A stretch of DNA of 64,000 nt from Amoebidium appalachense (GCA_963693365.1 CAVNZM010000006.1:11098001-11162000), one strand, 5' to 3'; counted from the stretch's first letter, positions 1 to 21,445 are shown. Numbers and translations are program-made. Notes: generated by a model not told the origin, from the letters alone.

Positions 1-122
1 AGGGATTTCAATAAGTCCTCCCTTGAATTCCTTTTGTTTTTCGTTGTCGTGTGTGTAGTTTTCATTTTTTCTTTCTATCCGGGGGGCACAGGGGGGGTAA
101 GGGGGGGGGATAAGAGGCCTAC

Positions 123-825
123 CCCCGTTGTTTCCTGGGCCACAGACCACCAGCATTTTGAGCGCTCCCATCGTCTCTGCCGGATACTCCTTGGCTATCG
201 CACAGGCCACACTGCACACACAGCCGTCAGTAAGCCTCCCCCCCCCCCCTCCCTCCCCGGGGGGGGGGGGGGGGGGAGGGGAAGAAAATTGGTGCCACCC
301 TCACCTCATCTCTTTTTTGTTCCTGACACGGTCCCTGCACGTCTAAGGGAGTTTAGGCAAAGGGAAACGACGTGTAGGGGGGACATTTGGGTGTGGTGTG
401 TGGTTATCAGGAGGGTCAAGCGACGAGATTATTGGACAGCAGGGCATACAAAATGTTCTGAAAATACCCAGCTTTCCGTCGACTCGATCATGCCCCCACA
501 TAGTGTGCTGTTCCTTAAATTTCTCTGGATCAAGACAACATGCGCACGCATGAGAGCTGGGGGGGGGGGGGGGGGGGGGGACACGAAGGGAAGCGGAGAC
601 GGGAGGGAGGTGAGGGTGGGGTGGGTGGGGCTGGAAGTGAGGGCAGGAGTGAGGTTGAGGTGGGGGGTGTGGGGGGGGGGGGGGATGGGGGGGGGGGCAG
701 TGACTTATGAACCTGAGGCCGGCCAGCTCCATGAGCTGGTCTATACTAAAGGCATACTTTGGGCCCATCAGCTGCACGTCTACCTCCTGGGCGGCAGCCT
801 GCCCGAGATACCGCACCGTGGCCAT
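123..825 (-). CDS. NAXE: NAD(P)HX epimerase (YjeF N-domain), 5' part, truncated by window edge
   Basis: Repairs damaged nicotinamide cofactors by epimerising R- and S-NAD(P)HX (family knowledge). Two exons are visible on the minus strand: 825-713 and 211-123. The first encodes a start beginning MATVRYLGQ and the motif [14 protein letters not shown]. The second continues [13 protein letters not shown] and ends in [10 protein letters not shown], the nucleotide-binding turn of YjeF_N proteins. The splice is in phase: AG before the donor GT at 712-711 plus T at 211 makes the Ser codon of ELAGLS. The chosen ATG at 825 gives an N-terminus like the short yeast form. A CACAG acceptor lies just upstream, so an earlier exon (for example a targeting peptide) is possible. 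The intron holds long G tracts on the plus strand. The rest of the gene lies left of the window. It is divergent from RAD51B, about 1.36 kb away. Confidence 0.85.
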
Positions 826-10369
<9,544 letters not shown>

Positions 10370-11162
10370 AGGATTCTGCTGTGCTTTGGGTTTATGAATT
10401 CCCGTCAAGCCGTGCCTTTTGATTTGTCAGGAGCATAGTGCTGCCCCCCCCCCCCCTCCCGCTCCACCACCACCACCACCACCCACGCACGCACCCAATG
10501 CTGGCAGCCAACTGACATATCACCCCGGCCATGCATGTACATACCAGCCACCTGACATATCGCAAATGTACATTTGCTCTCTCGGCCCTCTTCGTCCCTT
10601 TCCTTCATCATAATCATCATTACCCCGCCCCCTCCCCCCCTCCCCCCCTTTCCCCACCCCCCCCTTTGACGGCCCCCGCCCCTCCCCCCCGCCCTCCCCC
10701 CCCTCCCCCCCCCCCCCCCCCCCTCCCCTTCCTCACCAAAAAGAAAAAAAGGAAAAGAAAACAGAGAAGAAAAACAGGGGGGAAAGAACATTCCTCCACT
10801 AGGTTTCTACCTCGGTACTCCAGCTCTCACACATCTGTCACAAGCTTGCAAGCAATCCCACCCACAGCCAACACAACATGCTACCTTTACAACCCCTCGA
10901 CTCCTAACCACCTAGCTAGCCCAACACTAAGGCACCAGCGGCTGCCCACCTCTCCACAGTGCTGGTGCAGCGTAATTCCAGTCGCGAGCTAGTAGCTTGC
11001 TGGGTGCCGCTACCAAGTGTAGCCAGAGGTGTCCAGGTATCGTCGGCCATGCTTAGGAGGTCCTTACTGACACATATATATCCATACATGCACCAGCGAC
11101 CCCCAAGCACAAGCAGGTAGCAGACACAGATGCACATGCAGCTCACACACACCACACACACT

Positions 11163-11200
<38 letters not shown>

Positions 11201-11713
11201 TATGGCAGTCCGCGATCGTGAAGAATACGTGGACTTTCTTTTCTGATTCAACATCAGGTACACCTGCTCATAATATTGTGTGACCCTTTGCACATTCCAA
11301 ATGCCTTCCTTTTAAAGTTAGGCCCTGCACGAATGATTTTCAAGTAGTTACGAATGAGAGCCGTATTCCTATTGGCATGATGAATGAAATCTTCAAAGCA
11401 AATTCGATAAATGTTTGTGTTTCTGAATAGCACATGGAGTGGTCTTGAGATATTGTATGGCAGACACATGTAAACCCCAATTTAACGTGATGGTATATGC
11501 TAGTGACTACCTGTACATATTGATCGAATACACAATCTCGAGCATTTATTGCTAAGTACGAAGTACGTAATGTATAGGTCACTGGAACCATACTCTTCAA
11601 AAATCAAAACCAGAAGGAAGTACCAAGTCAGCCACTATCACGTGTTGCATCTTTGGAACTCAAAAACCCGTCACTCGGTCTTGCAGTGGTCCTTTCTCTT
11701 CGAGCCTCGCGCC

Positions 11714-11823
<110 letters not shown>

Positions 11824-12022
11824 CATGCACACACGCACTAGCTCGCTCTTTCCCTCCCACTCTCTCCCTCTCTGTCCCGCCCCCCCCCCCCCCCCCCTTC
11901 CCCCCCCGCCCCCCTTCCCCTCCCCCCCCCCCCCTCCCTTCCCCGCAGCTCTGATACTCTCTCTCTAGACCTCTTTCTCTCTCTATCTCTTCTTGAGCTC
12001 TCACTCTATCATGGACCATATA

Positions 12023-12499
12023 TCACGTGCGCACATTGTGGTCGGTTTTGGGTGCTATCGGACACATTTTGAGACGTCCAGTAACTACTGTAACATGCAT
12101 CACATTGGCCCACCCTCGCTCTGGCCAGTGTTGTATCACAATGTCATGTACATACAGCACAGCACAGGACATGTCATGCATTGCGTGCGTCACACACATA
12201 CATAATTCCCCCCGGCCTGCAGTATGCATGTTCCAGTGCAGGTTAACGTTTCCCTTCCCAGTGACTTCTGTGTCGCAGTGTGCAGGCAAGGTTCCACACT
12301 CTTGTGCATGGCATCGACTGCATATATGAGTAGCACTATGGAAGACCATGTTTTTACAAACCGTTAGGCTGTTGTGATGTTTGCATTCGTTTTTATTTTT
12401 AGCATGCAAAAAGCACCACAGTCCCACAGTGCCACAATACACAGCGCACACGAGCAGGAGCATACAGCCCAACAGTTTGAAGGTATTCTTTTCATTCAC
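12023..12499 (-). CDS. Doubtful 158-residue Cys-rich ORF, possibly secreted
   Basis: An uninterrupted minus-strand reading frame in unique, non-repetitive sequence. Residues about 8-28 are hydrophobic (LLGCMLLLVCAVYCG), resembling a signal peptide or membrane anchor, and the rest has scattered Cys/His with no metal-binding spacing I recognise. No family is recognised, no promoter is visible, and plus-strand ORFs overlap it. Length alone is the reason to list it, and a chance ORF is the more likely explanation. Confidence 0.15.
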   Translation of the reverse strand: MNEKNTFKLLGCMLLLVCAVYCGTVGLWCFLHAKNKNECKHHNSLTVCKNMVFHSATHICSRCHAQECGTLPAHCDTEVTGKGNVNLHWNMHTAGRGELCMCVTHAMHDMSCAVLYVHDIVIQHWPERGWANVMHVTVVTGRLKMCPIAPKTDHNVRT

Positions 12500-12731
12500 T
12501 GTATATGCTTAGCAATGACATACTGGTAGTGCAGCGCTTGCAGTTATTATCTTTTAAGTATGTGTATTGTTGCCGTTTTCATTGACAACTGCATTGAGCC
12601 ATAATATTAGATCCAGAAGGGCAGTAGCTGCCCTCTTACCTTATGTATGCGCATATCATGCGGGGCACAAGCAGAATTGCGCTTCATGATGCTTGTGATT
12701 ACAGTAACTTCCTTTTCAAAGAATGGTCGGG

Positions 12732-14117
12732 CTAACCGTTATAATGATAATGTTGGAGATGTGGATCATGTGTGCATGCAAACACACCAGGGCCACATGC
12801 CTTGGCATCTAGAGGGGTGACGTAAGCAGACAGGCTGAAGGCCGTGAGGGGTGACATGCCAGCCACCCAGCCATCTGCATCTCCACTTATCACCATGCCT
12901 GCCCAGGCAAACGGGATGGCCAAGTCTAGGCCGTCCAGGAACGTGGGGTCTGGCTGGTGCCGCAGTGCCCACGGCACCTCCTCCAGCTCACCCACCGTGC
13001 CACACCGCTCGCCCACACCCACCGCACCCCGTGCTGCAAGCCTGCGCTTGGAGGGTGGAGGTGCTGTGCCCAGAGGGGAGTGGCCGCTTGCAGGAAACAT
13101 GGTGGGGGCAGGGGCTCCGGAGGTGACCGTGACTGTTCGACGGTGAGTTGGGCCACCAAGAGGGCTGGTGGGTGGGTCTGGCTGGCTGGGGCCATGGTCA
13201 CTGGTGATGGCACTGAGACTACGTGTCTTGGTCAGCCCCGTGCTGCAGCCACAGTGCAGGTTAGCCGCTGGCGGCACGGCCACAAAGCATGCTGTTTTAA
13301 AACTATTAGTGTGCTGGAAGCCAGTTGGCTAGATCTACCAACTGCTTAAGCTTAACTAGAAGACCTCGGGGTATCTCTCTGAGGAAAGCTACATTTCTAT
13401 GCACAAAAACCAACAGGCTTATCCAAGCACGCACCTTTCACAATGGGTTGCCTGCTGTGTGAGCTCCGGGTAGCTTGTGCTTGTGCGTGTTGGGGTGGTT
13501 GCTGGACACCCGCCAGAGGTTTTGCCTGAGAGCTTCAGGCCCAGCAAGGAAGGCCTCTGCTTCTTTACCCCCTTGCCTCCGCCCTGGCCGCCTTCTGCAT
13601 GCTCGCTCGGAACTTCTTCCTCCGGCACGTCGTGTACGCCCGCCAGATAGTCGGCACGGGTGGGAGAGGAGCGAGTGTCCAGACCGCTGGTGGCCTTGCG
13701 TGCCTTCTGGTGAGCGTACCTCTCCGCTCGAGGTGTGCCCGGCTGCAGGCCCCCATGAGTCGCCGACTGCATCGTAACCAAGGAAACTGACGACATGGAA
13801 CCCACCATGGCAGACCCAGCGGTGGGGGTGTGGTCAACAGAGGAGGCTGAGTTGGTTCTTCCCCGTGTGCGAAAGAGGCTGCCCAAGTTCTTGGTCAGGC
13901 GAGGTCTGCTGCCCCAGCCCAGGCCTGGCGAGGAGGGCGTGATGCTGATCACCGTAGCCCCTGGCTTGGGTTCCTTTAGGTCATCTGGCTCAATATCACT
14001 ATCCGAGTCGCCGTCCAGACTGAAGGGGCGCTGTGCTGGGCGAGTTGTGCCATGCATGTTTCCTTGATCCCCCAGAAGCACAGGGGTGAAGAACTGAGCC
14101 CCAACGGTAGTAGCCAT
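12732..14117 (-). CDS. Unknown protein, two exons, about 397 residues
   Basis: I do not recognise this protein. Exon 1 is 14117-13435 and exon 2 is 13242-12732. The donor AAG|GTGCGT and acceptor GGCTGCAG|C join in phase (AG plus C gives Ser), and the sum, 1194 nt, is 398 codons including the stop. The start MATTVGAQFFTPVLLG is followed by an acidic stretch (DGDSDSDIEPDDLKEP), then Ser/Thr/Gly/Pro-rich, mostly polar sequence with basic patches (GWGSRPRLTKNL, SLFRTRGRTNS) typical of disordered regulatory regions. The last 90 residues are more hydrophobic and ordered-looking (DLAIPFAWAGMVISGDADGW, SPLTAFSLSAYVTPLDAK). No transmembrane helix or catalytic motif is evident. It is convergent with RAD51B. 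Exon assignment rests on phase and length only. Confidence 0.5.
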
Positions 14118-15393
14118 GACCAACGGACACGTTCGAGACTTGCACATGCATGAGAAGGTGCTAACTATATGTCTTCTTATACCTAAACTTGCTCGGGGCG
14201 TTAGAGGCACGCAGATCGCTTTCTCCGCTGTCTTATCAAGAAGTTCATCACGATGTATTTATGAGGATCAAGCTGGCACACAACGTTAACGGTAATTAGT
14301 AAACGGAGATGCCAGGTCAGAAGATGGCCCACCAGCTTGACATTGATCTCTCTACACTTTCCTTGGCCAGAACACACCAAACCATCAAAGTTTTTGTGTA
14401 TATTTGCTACTTCTCCCCGTCCCTTCTTCCTGTCACCCATATAATAAACTTTTACAATAGGTTTCGTTTTTCGTTTCCCTGGGCTTCGTTCATGGCCGGC
14501 CTAATATTAGCTGGCCGGCCTTGTCTTTGTGCGCTGAGCCGACGGCACCACGGTCCGCGGCCGGTGAGTCTGGGAAACTTTCGGCGCCACTCAAACTGAT
14601 TGGCTCAGATTGTATCGCACACAATAGTGTGTGATAATTAACAGGGTTTTAAATTTGCAAATTACAAATACTAATCTTTAAACAGTTTTAAGCGCTATAT
14701 GCGTTTACTGGATTGCCGCCTTTCAAATAAAAGGCAGGGAAGCTGCTTGGGGATTCTTGATTTTGAAACGTGGAGAGGGGTAGTGTTATTAGTAACTTTT
14801 GGGAAGGCGAAACCCACCCACCCCTTTGGGCAGGTGGTCGGGGCTCTTGCTAGCAGGGGGAAGGTGGGGGGAGGACGACCCACTACTGATCACTACCCAC
14901 CCACCAGGAGCTGCCATCATGATGACTACATCAGATAATATGATCATATATTAGTACTATAAGGTAGCAGCGGTTTACATACCTTACCAAAACGTAAACA
15001 TTGAGGCTAGCATTACATAGATAGGGGTACTACTTGATCATCCGATGATGAATGAAGCTCAGGCTATTTGCCGTACGGTCTTTCTCCCCCCGTCCCCCCC
15101 CACCTCTCTCGCACACGCCTCTAGTCGCCCCACCGCGCGCGCACACACGCACACACGCACACAGGTATTCAATACATTATTCACACGTACCTGCACACAC
15201 ATGTGCCACACACGCACACGAGGAGCACATACTTTGACCAACGATGAGCACCCGACATACGCATGAACATGCAGATACACAAACCCACACTACACACACA
15301 TACATTCCCCGCCACACGGCTTTGCACACAAACACTGCACCGTCAGCCGATAACCTTGCCCCCAAATTCATAAGTTAAAAATAGTTGGCCGTT

Positions 15394-15443
<50 letters not shown>

Positions 15444-16267
15444 ACGCGCGTGCACGTGTGTACGTGCATTAATCATGATATTTTACTTGTGTAAATGAGC
15501 AGTGACTCAGGGAGGGGGGGGGGGGGGAGGTGGGTAGGACTTGCAGAGGGCGGGAAGGGCGGAGGGAAGGGGGGGGTCGTTAGAAAACGCGATAGAGCAT
15601 AATGGTACATAGTACACATTTGCCGCGGACAACAGATACCGCCCACCATTAAGAATACCCGTCAATAGGAATACGCTAGCGCCCAAGTCCAATTTTTTTT
15701 AAGCATGTGCACCGCAGCCAGATTTTGGGATATTCTTAATGGCGTACTGACCTTTAAACTTTGCTGGATCATGCATACTCATGCCCCCCCCCCCCCCCCC
15801 CCCCCCCCTCCCCCCCTCCCTCTCTCCCCCCTTCAACACACACACCCCAACCCTCCCCTCCCCATGTCTCCCCCTCCCCCTCCCCCCTCCCCCCCCCCTC
15901 TCCTCCCCTCAACAGTGTACATGTCACACACACCAACCCTCCCCCTCCCCATCTCCCCCCCCCCCCCCCCCCTCCCCCCCCCCCCCCTCTCCGGCCCCCT
16001 GTCCCCCCCCCCCCCCCCCCCCCCCCGCCCCCGGGGGGGCCCGGGTCATTTAAGAATATGATAGCAGCCATGCAGAAATTTTTTGAATATGCACCGCGAC
16101 CACGTTTTGGGGGGGGTTCTTAATGGCGGATGGCATCTGAACACAAAGCAGACCTTGCAAATTAACACACAAAGAATATGCATCCGGCAGAAGAAGAGCA
16201 CCAGCACGAAGAGGTGGGAAGTATGTGTGTGAGTGAGTGTGCGCGCGCGTGTGTGTGTGCGTTGTGT

Positions 16268-16321
<54 letters not shown>

Positions 16322-17385
16322 GAGAGAGAGGGGGGGGCCGGGGGTATATGCATTAGTGGCCAAAGCGGAAGCAATTTTCTCCCAAAAAAAAAAAAAAAAA
16401 AAAAGGTTAACGAATGCAACCTTTGGTGAGTGAAAAAGAGACTCTGGCCATGATCACGCTCACGCGCGGGAGGAGCGGGGGGGAAGGGGGGGGGGGGGGG
16501 GGGGAGGGGGGGAGGGGGGGGGAGGGGGGCCCACCATGGCCACCCCACTTGCCCAGGCGGTTCCCTCTCCCAGGGGAGGGGGGGGGGGGGGGGGGAGGGA
16601 AGGGGGGGGGATCCACCCACCCCACCCCCTGGAGGAGGTGTGTACCCTCCGCCTCGGAGGGGGGGGGGGGGGGGGGGAGGGGGGGGGGGGGAGGGAATAC
16701 CACCAGGCAGGACGTCGATATTTACTACTCCCCCCCCCGTACGATGTCAAATTCAAAAATCCCATGATGAATGGTTTCACATTGGTTGAATATACCTCAG
16801 TATCCAGCACTAGCGGCCATAGGCAGGACTCTGCTGCCGGAGGGGGTATGGTGCAGGTGTGCCTGACTCAATTTAGTGGGTTCGACAGCACATTTGAGAT
16901 AAATCTTCTTAGTATAGTATCACGTAGTATACCTCCGTGCACGGTGTTTCGAAGTGATGGTTTGTGTAATGGCGTGTGCATGCAAGTGTGTTCAGCGCTT
17001 TGAACTTTTGTAAAGTGTGCAACACGTATCATAAAGTGGGTGCGGGAGTATGCCCCACCCGATTCATTTTTTGTGCGTTCCTGTGTCCAGAAATACGAGT
17101 GTGTACTGTGTGTATGCGCGCACGCACGTGCGCACGTCTGTGTGACATTGTGCCTGCCTGTGTGCCTGTCTGTGCGTGTGACTGTCAGCATCTGTATGTG
17201 TGTATGCACGCGACATTTCGCCAAGGCTAGTTATATGTCTGCCAGTGTGCCCGTCTGTTAGTATGTCAGTGTGTGTGTGTGTGTGTGTGTGTGCGAGCGA
17301 ATGCATCATGGTGTGTGTGCACGCTTGCTTATGTCATATTGTTCTTCCATTTTTCCGGGGGAAGGAGGGAGAAGGAGGGAGGCAG

Positions 17386-17422
<37 letters not shown>

Positions 17423-17935
17423 TACTTGTACGTGTGCTGGTTCCCCCCTTCTGTACGTTGTGCGCTCAAATGAAACGTGTGCGCGTGTTCATGTGCATGT
17501 GTCTGGCACATGCACGTGCACGTGTACTGGGGGGGGGGGGGGGGGGGGGGATGAATTCATGATATCTGCAGGAGGCTGACAGTAGGAAAGACAGAGCAGA
17601 GAATGAACGAGGATGAACGTGGGTTCGTTGTCTTTCGGATTAATTTACTAATACCATTTACGTGCAATGTATCAGCAACTCTATCACAGACGGAGCTGCA
17701 GGAAGAATTCAGAATTCAAAAACAATACAAAATATGTGAGGAAGGCATATGTATTGCAAGTATGCACCACACAGCAAATATTTTTTAAAAAAATCATACT
17801 TCAACTATGATCATAGCAAATCATCTACTCGTTGCTAGTGTTCTGAGAAACAACTTTCTGAGCAACTATCTATATCTGAACACTACGTATCAGTGGTGCA
17901 CATGGTCGATCTCGCAGGATGCACACTCCTCTCCA
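14118..17935. other. Gene-free stretch between the unknown gene and AMDHD2
   Basis: Mixed AT-rich unique sequence and low-complexity blocks: GT tract 15397-15441, C-rich tracts 15784-16036, G/GA tracts 16281-16336 and 16470-16693, G tract 17391-17420. A diverged direct repeat of about 45 bp (15695-15740 and 16080-16125) shares a TGCACCGC start and TTCTTAATGGCG end. No exon with family similarity is visible. Confidence 0.45.
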
Positions 17936-19243
17936 TTATGCGGCCGTTTTTGCCTGTTTGACGTCGGCACCGTACTCACCCACAGTGCCCAATACAGCCA
18001 GGCGCAGGGACTCGTGGCGGTAACACAATTTGCCGTCGACAAATGTCCCCAAGACGTCCAAATCGTCGTTCAAAAAGACAAAATCCGCATCCGCTCCCGG
18101 CTTCAAGTGGCCCTTGCGGTCAGCCACGCCCAGGGCCTGGGCCGGCCGCAGGGATGCCGCCTGCAGGACCTCCTCGGTGGTGCAGCCGGTGAAGTGGCGG
18201 AAGTTCTTGACGCACGTGGCCATGTCCACGGCACTGCCGGCCAGGGTGTCTGTGCCCGTGATGGTGGCCTTGATGCCCACCACGGTCACGTCCATGTCCC
18301 CCAGCTTGTGTGCCCCCTCGGGCAGGCCCATGGCCGCCATGGCGTCGGTGACCAGCATGATGCCCTCGGGGTGCCCCTGGTAGGCCACACGGATCGAGCA
18401 CGGGTGCGTGTGGATGCCGTCAGCAATGATCCCGTAGTACGGCCGGTAGCCCACTTCGCCCAGCAGGCCCACCACACCGGGATCACGGTGGTGGAAGGCC
18501 GACATGGCGTTGAACATGTGTGTGACCATGGTGGCCCCTGCAGCAATGCCGGCTGCGGCCTCGTCAAAGTGTGCGGCCGTGTGGCCGATGGACGCAACAA
18601 TGCCCCTCTCGGTCAGCCCCTGGATGGCCTCCAAGGCACCGGGCAGCTCGGGTGCGAGCGTAACGATGGACACGTTGGACAGGTCCCCATACCGCTCAAC
18701 CAGCGACTCCATGCCCTTGAGCGGGCTGGCAATGACACGCTCGTCGTGTGCACCTTTCTTCTCCTTGTTGATGAACGGCCCCTCCAAGTGGTAGCCGAGA
18801 ACAGTGGCACCGGTCTCTGGTCCGCCCTGGTAACGCTGGAAGCGCGGTAGAGTGGTGTGGTACTTGTGTGCAGGGGATGTGACAAGTGTAGGACAGAAGG
18901 CTGTCACGCCGTGCGCTAGAATGCCCTTTCCTACCGTCTGAACGTCTTCTAGTGTGCATTTTTCGTCGCTGAAATCAACGCCAAATGCGCCATTCAACTG
19001 CACCTCAATGAATCCAGGCGACACAATGTGGCCGTTACCGTCAACCGTCTGAAAGTCGAAGTGTGTCAGCTCGGAGCGTGGGGGAGCATCTACAACTTTG
19101 CCGTCCTGCACCCACAGGTCCTCCCATTCTAGTTTGTCGTCGCGAAGAACGCGGACATTGGTGAAGCGCGTGAGACACATTGTAGCTGTAAAGGAGTGCC
19201 TAAAGGGGAGTGTTTTGTTTTTGTGTAGGGTCAAATCTGTCAT
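17936..19243 (-). CDS. AMDHD2: N-acetylglucosamine-6-phosphate deacetylase, intronless
   Basis: Hydrolyses GlcNAc-6-phosphate to glucosamine-6-phosphate and acetate in cytosolic amino-sugar catabolism (family knowledge). One uninterrupted frame spans the whole amidohydrolase: LWVQDGKVVDAP, then VSPGFIEVQLNGAFGVDF, then SHGVT-like LAHGVTAFCPTLVTSP. The metal ligand Glu lies in YHLEGPF (about residue 154), His in ASIGHTAAHF and VTHMFNAM, and the catalytic Asp in MLVTDAMAAMGLPEG. Motif order and length (435) fit animal AMDHD2. Family alignment begins near RFTNVRVL, and the TATA-like box at 19263-19270 would place transcription start at or just past the first ATG (19243). The second Met at 19180 (MCLTRFTNV) is therefore the likelier start, giving 414 residues. 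It has no introns although its neighbours have 6-20 exons, which is unusual here. Confidence 0.97.
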   Translation of the reverse strand: MTDLTLHKNKTLPFRHSFTATMCLTRFTNVRVLRDDKLEWEDLWVQDGKVVDAPPRSELTHFDFQTVDGNGHIVSPGFIEVQLNGAFGVDFSDEKCTLEDVQTVGKGILAHGVTAFCPTLVTSPAHKYHTTLPRFQRYQGGPETGATVLGYHLEGPFINKEKKGAHDERVIASPLKGMESLVERYGDLSNVSIVTLAPELPGALEAIQGLTERGIVASIGHTAAHFDEAAAGIAAGATMVTHMFNAMSAFHHRDPGVVGLLGEVGYRPYYGIIADGIHTHPCSIRVAYQGHPEGIMLVTDAMAAMGLPEGAHKLGDMDVTVVGIKATITGTDTLAGSAVDMATCVKNFRHFTGCTTEEVLQAASLRPAQALGVADRKGHLKPGADADFVFLNDDLDVLGTFVDGKLCYRHESLRLAVLGTVGEYGADVKQAKTAA

Positions 19244-19262
19244 AAATCTGTGCCCCTAAGGC

Positions 19263-19270
19263 TTTATATA
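19263..19270 (-). promoter_or_regulatory. TATA-like box for AMDHD2
   Basis: The minus strand reads GTATATAAAGC, 20-27 nt upstream of the first ATG and about 85 nt upstream of the second. A CCAAT motif (minus strand AACCAATG) lies near 19339-19346. Spacing supports initiation around 19235-19245 and hence use of the downstream Met. Confidence 0.5.
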
Positions 19271-19534
19271 CCCTTGGGCTCACCTCGTCACTCGCTCATA
19301 CACCAATCGGATTTGCCAGATCTTCTGGATTTATTTCATTGGTTGACTATTGGGGCTCTGAGTGGCTTCGACTTTTTGCTACATGATATACCACGAATCA
19401 TAATGTCTGAAATGAGCTTCGGCGCATTCCTAGCGAGCCACAAGTTGAACACGGGAAGATCATGTATTCCGATTGGTAGATCATCGTGTGAGCACATTCT
19501 TCTTTTGTTCTCCCTATACTCCAGCACAAATCTG

Positions 19535-19680
19535 GTGTTACGCAATCGAGAAGAGTGTTCACCAAAGTTAGCACTGTGAGGTCCGCAAGTTATGATCACG
19601 AGGCCGTAGGCCGAGTGATCATAAATTGCGAGACTGAGCAGTGGTAACTTTCGGTGAACACGGCTTCGAGTTGCGTAATG
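19535..19680. repeat. Palindromic foldback element
   Basis: Two arms of about 70 nt are imperfect reverse complements around a 3-5 nt centre at 19605-19609 (GGCC GTA GGCC). Both arms share ACGCAA, GTGTTCACC, AAAGTTA, CACTG, GCAA and TTATGATCAC in the same order, with roughly three-quarters identity by eye. The structure fits a foldback MITE. No target-site duplication could be assigned. Confidence 0.75.
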
Positions 19681-20045
19681 AGGTTTGGCCACGAGAAGTT
19701 TTCATTCTGTATTTTTGTTAACAATAGTATTATCCTAATAGTTTTTTTCTTTTGCGTTATCTTATTATCAAACCTTTTTATATTATTTTTTATATTATTA
19801 ATTACTGTTTCTGTTGTTGTTATTGAAGTGCGCCTACCTTCAATTCATATCATTAGCAGATCTCTGTCATAAGCATGCGCTGTGTCATGATGAAGAACCC
19901 CGGACTCTAACGAGGTGAGGTGTCGAGAAAGCGCGCACACGAGCGTGTGACGGCTTCGAGGACGAAGCCTGTTGGGAGGGGGGGGTTGTGGGATGGCAAA
20001 GGCATATAGCATTGGTGTTTCTCCCTGAAGGAGAGTTAGCCTTTT

Positions 20046-20104
20046 TGGCCCAGATGGTCAAGCCTTCATCGGCCTGAGGACACCAAGTGCTCAGGTTCAG
20101 ATCC
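20046..20104 (+). repeat. tRNA-like pol III promoter pair (possible SINE head)
   Basis: TGGCCCAGATGG (20046-20057) resembles an A box and GGTTCAGATCC (20094-20104) a B box, 36 nt apart, as in tRNA genes and tRNA-derived SINEs. The acceptor stem pairs poorly and the T stem has a mismatch, so an intact tRNA is unlikely. Confidence 0.35.
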
Positions 20105-20645
20105 CGATGGAGGAGGCCTTTTTGTGAGCCATACTTCATGCGCAACTGCAGTGTAATAATACAACTCTTTTGATGGTTTGGTTTACACAGTCTATCTATC
20201 ACAAAATCCAAATGTAGGCCTACACTGTGCTGATGTACAATACTACGCAATATGCCACGAAATGGCGACAAGCCGGACATAATGATTCGGAACACTTCAC
20301 AGTACGGAAAAGTGCGTTCCCCTGGGATCCTCCGGATAGCCGGATATGAATGATGGGCACAAATGGCGATCAACCTGTACACACTGCATCTGTTTGCGGT
20401 GTACAGCTGTAGCCGTGGCGTACTTGCTAACAAGCTACAAAAAAGTAAACAATGTTATTTTCAGGCTTTCACAATCACACGTAACGTCTGGCTGGTTGCT
20501 GAAGTACTGATTTTTTGCACACATTTGGGCCCTTCTGAGCTTATGCTACTACAGTTTGATGCTTTTTGTGCAGCCGCTATCACTGATCCACTGCGCTTGT
20601 TTGAATTGTTACGGTATGAGGGATATCTATCTAAGAGATGTGATA

Positions 20646-20681
<36 letters not shown>

Positions 20682-20944
20682 GGTGCCGAGCCTCCGTCCT
20701 CCCCCCCCCCCCCCCCTCCCCGCCCATTCCCCCCCTCCCCCCTCCCCCCCCCCCCTCCCCCCGGGCCCCCAACCTCTCCCCCAACCCCTAACTAAGATTA
20801 ATAATTTTGTCAGCATTATATGGTTGCAAGGTGCACGTGTGGATGTGTGCCTGTTTGCGTGTGTGTGTGTGTGCCACGACACGTGTGTGTGTGTGGTGTG
20901 TGTGTGTGTATGTGTGTGTGTTTGTGGCATACAGTGTGTGTGTA

Positions 20945-20976
<32 letters not shown>

Positions 20977-21002
20977 TGTGTGTGTGTGTGTGTACTGTAT
21001 GT

Positions 21003-21040
<38 letters not shown>

Positions 21041-21445
21041 GTATGTCAGTGTATAGTGTGTGTTTGCACGGGCGTGTGCACGTACACGTAGCTGCGTGTG
21101 TGTAGTAGTGCTCTGAGTCAGTGGATATATATGGAGTGGTGTGTGTGGGTGGACGCGAGGGCCAGTGAGCAGGACGGATAACCGGGGTGGTGGTACCAGC
21201 GCTGCACTGGAGGGGTGGGGCAATAGCCTGGGGGTACACGGTGTGTGTGTCATATCAGGCTACCACGTAGTAGTGACTATGAGGGCGATGGAAACTAGTG
21301 GGGTGCTAAAACAAGAAGTTTATTGCCTTTCATCAGGAAAAATGTAAAAAAAAACAAAAAAAAAAAAAAACAAACAGTGGCACCTCTGGCTCTAGATCTT
21401 AGTGTCTCTCCAAGTTTTCTAAGCTGCATTAAGGAAGGCCTAGAG

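Noticed and set aside
10945-11073. Minus-strand exon candidate beginning MADDTWTPLATLG
   Set aside because: It has a plausible donor, but there is no partner exon in phase and no family similarity.
14492-14520. GGCCGGCC / TAATATTAGCT / GGCCGGCC stem-loop resembling a rolling-circle origin of ssDNA replicons
   Set aside because: The loop lacks the TAATATTAC nonamer on either strand, GGCCGGCC is self-complementary so the stem may be fortuitous, and no Rep-like ORF is nearby.
15628-15740. Small inverted repeat CCATTAAGAATA / TATTCTTAATGG
   Set aside because: Only 12 bp with no target duplication; too short to call an element, although the motif recurs near 16115.
18030-18850. Long plus-strand ORFs opposite AMDHD2
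   Set aside because: They are shadows of the GC-rich minus-strand amidohydrolase, whose motifs are complete.
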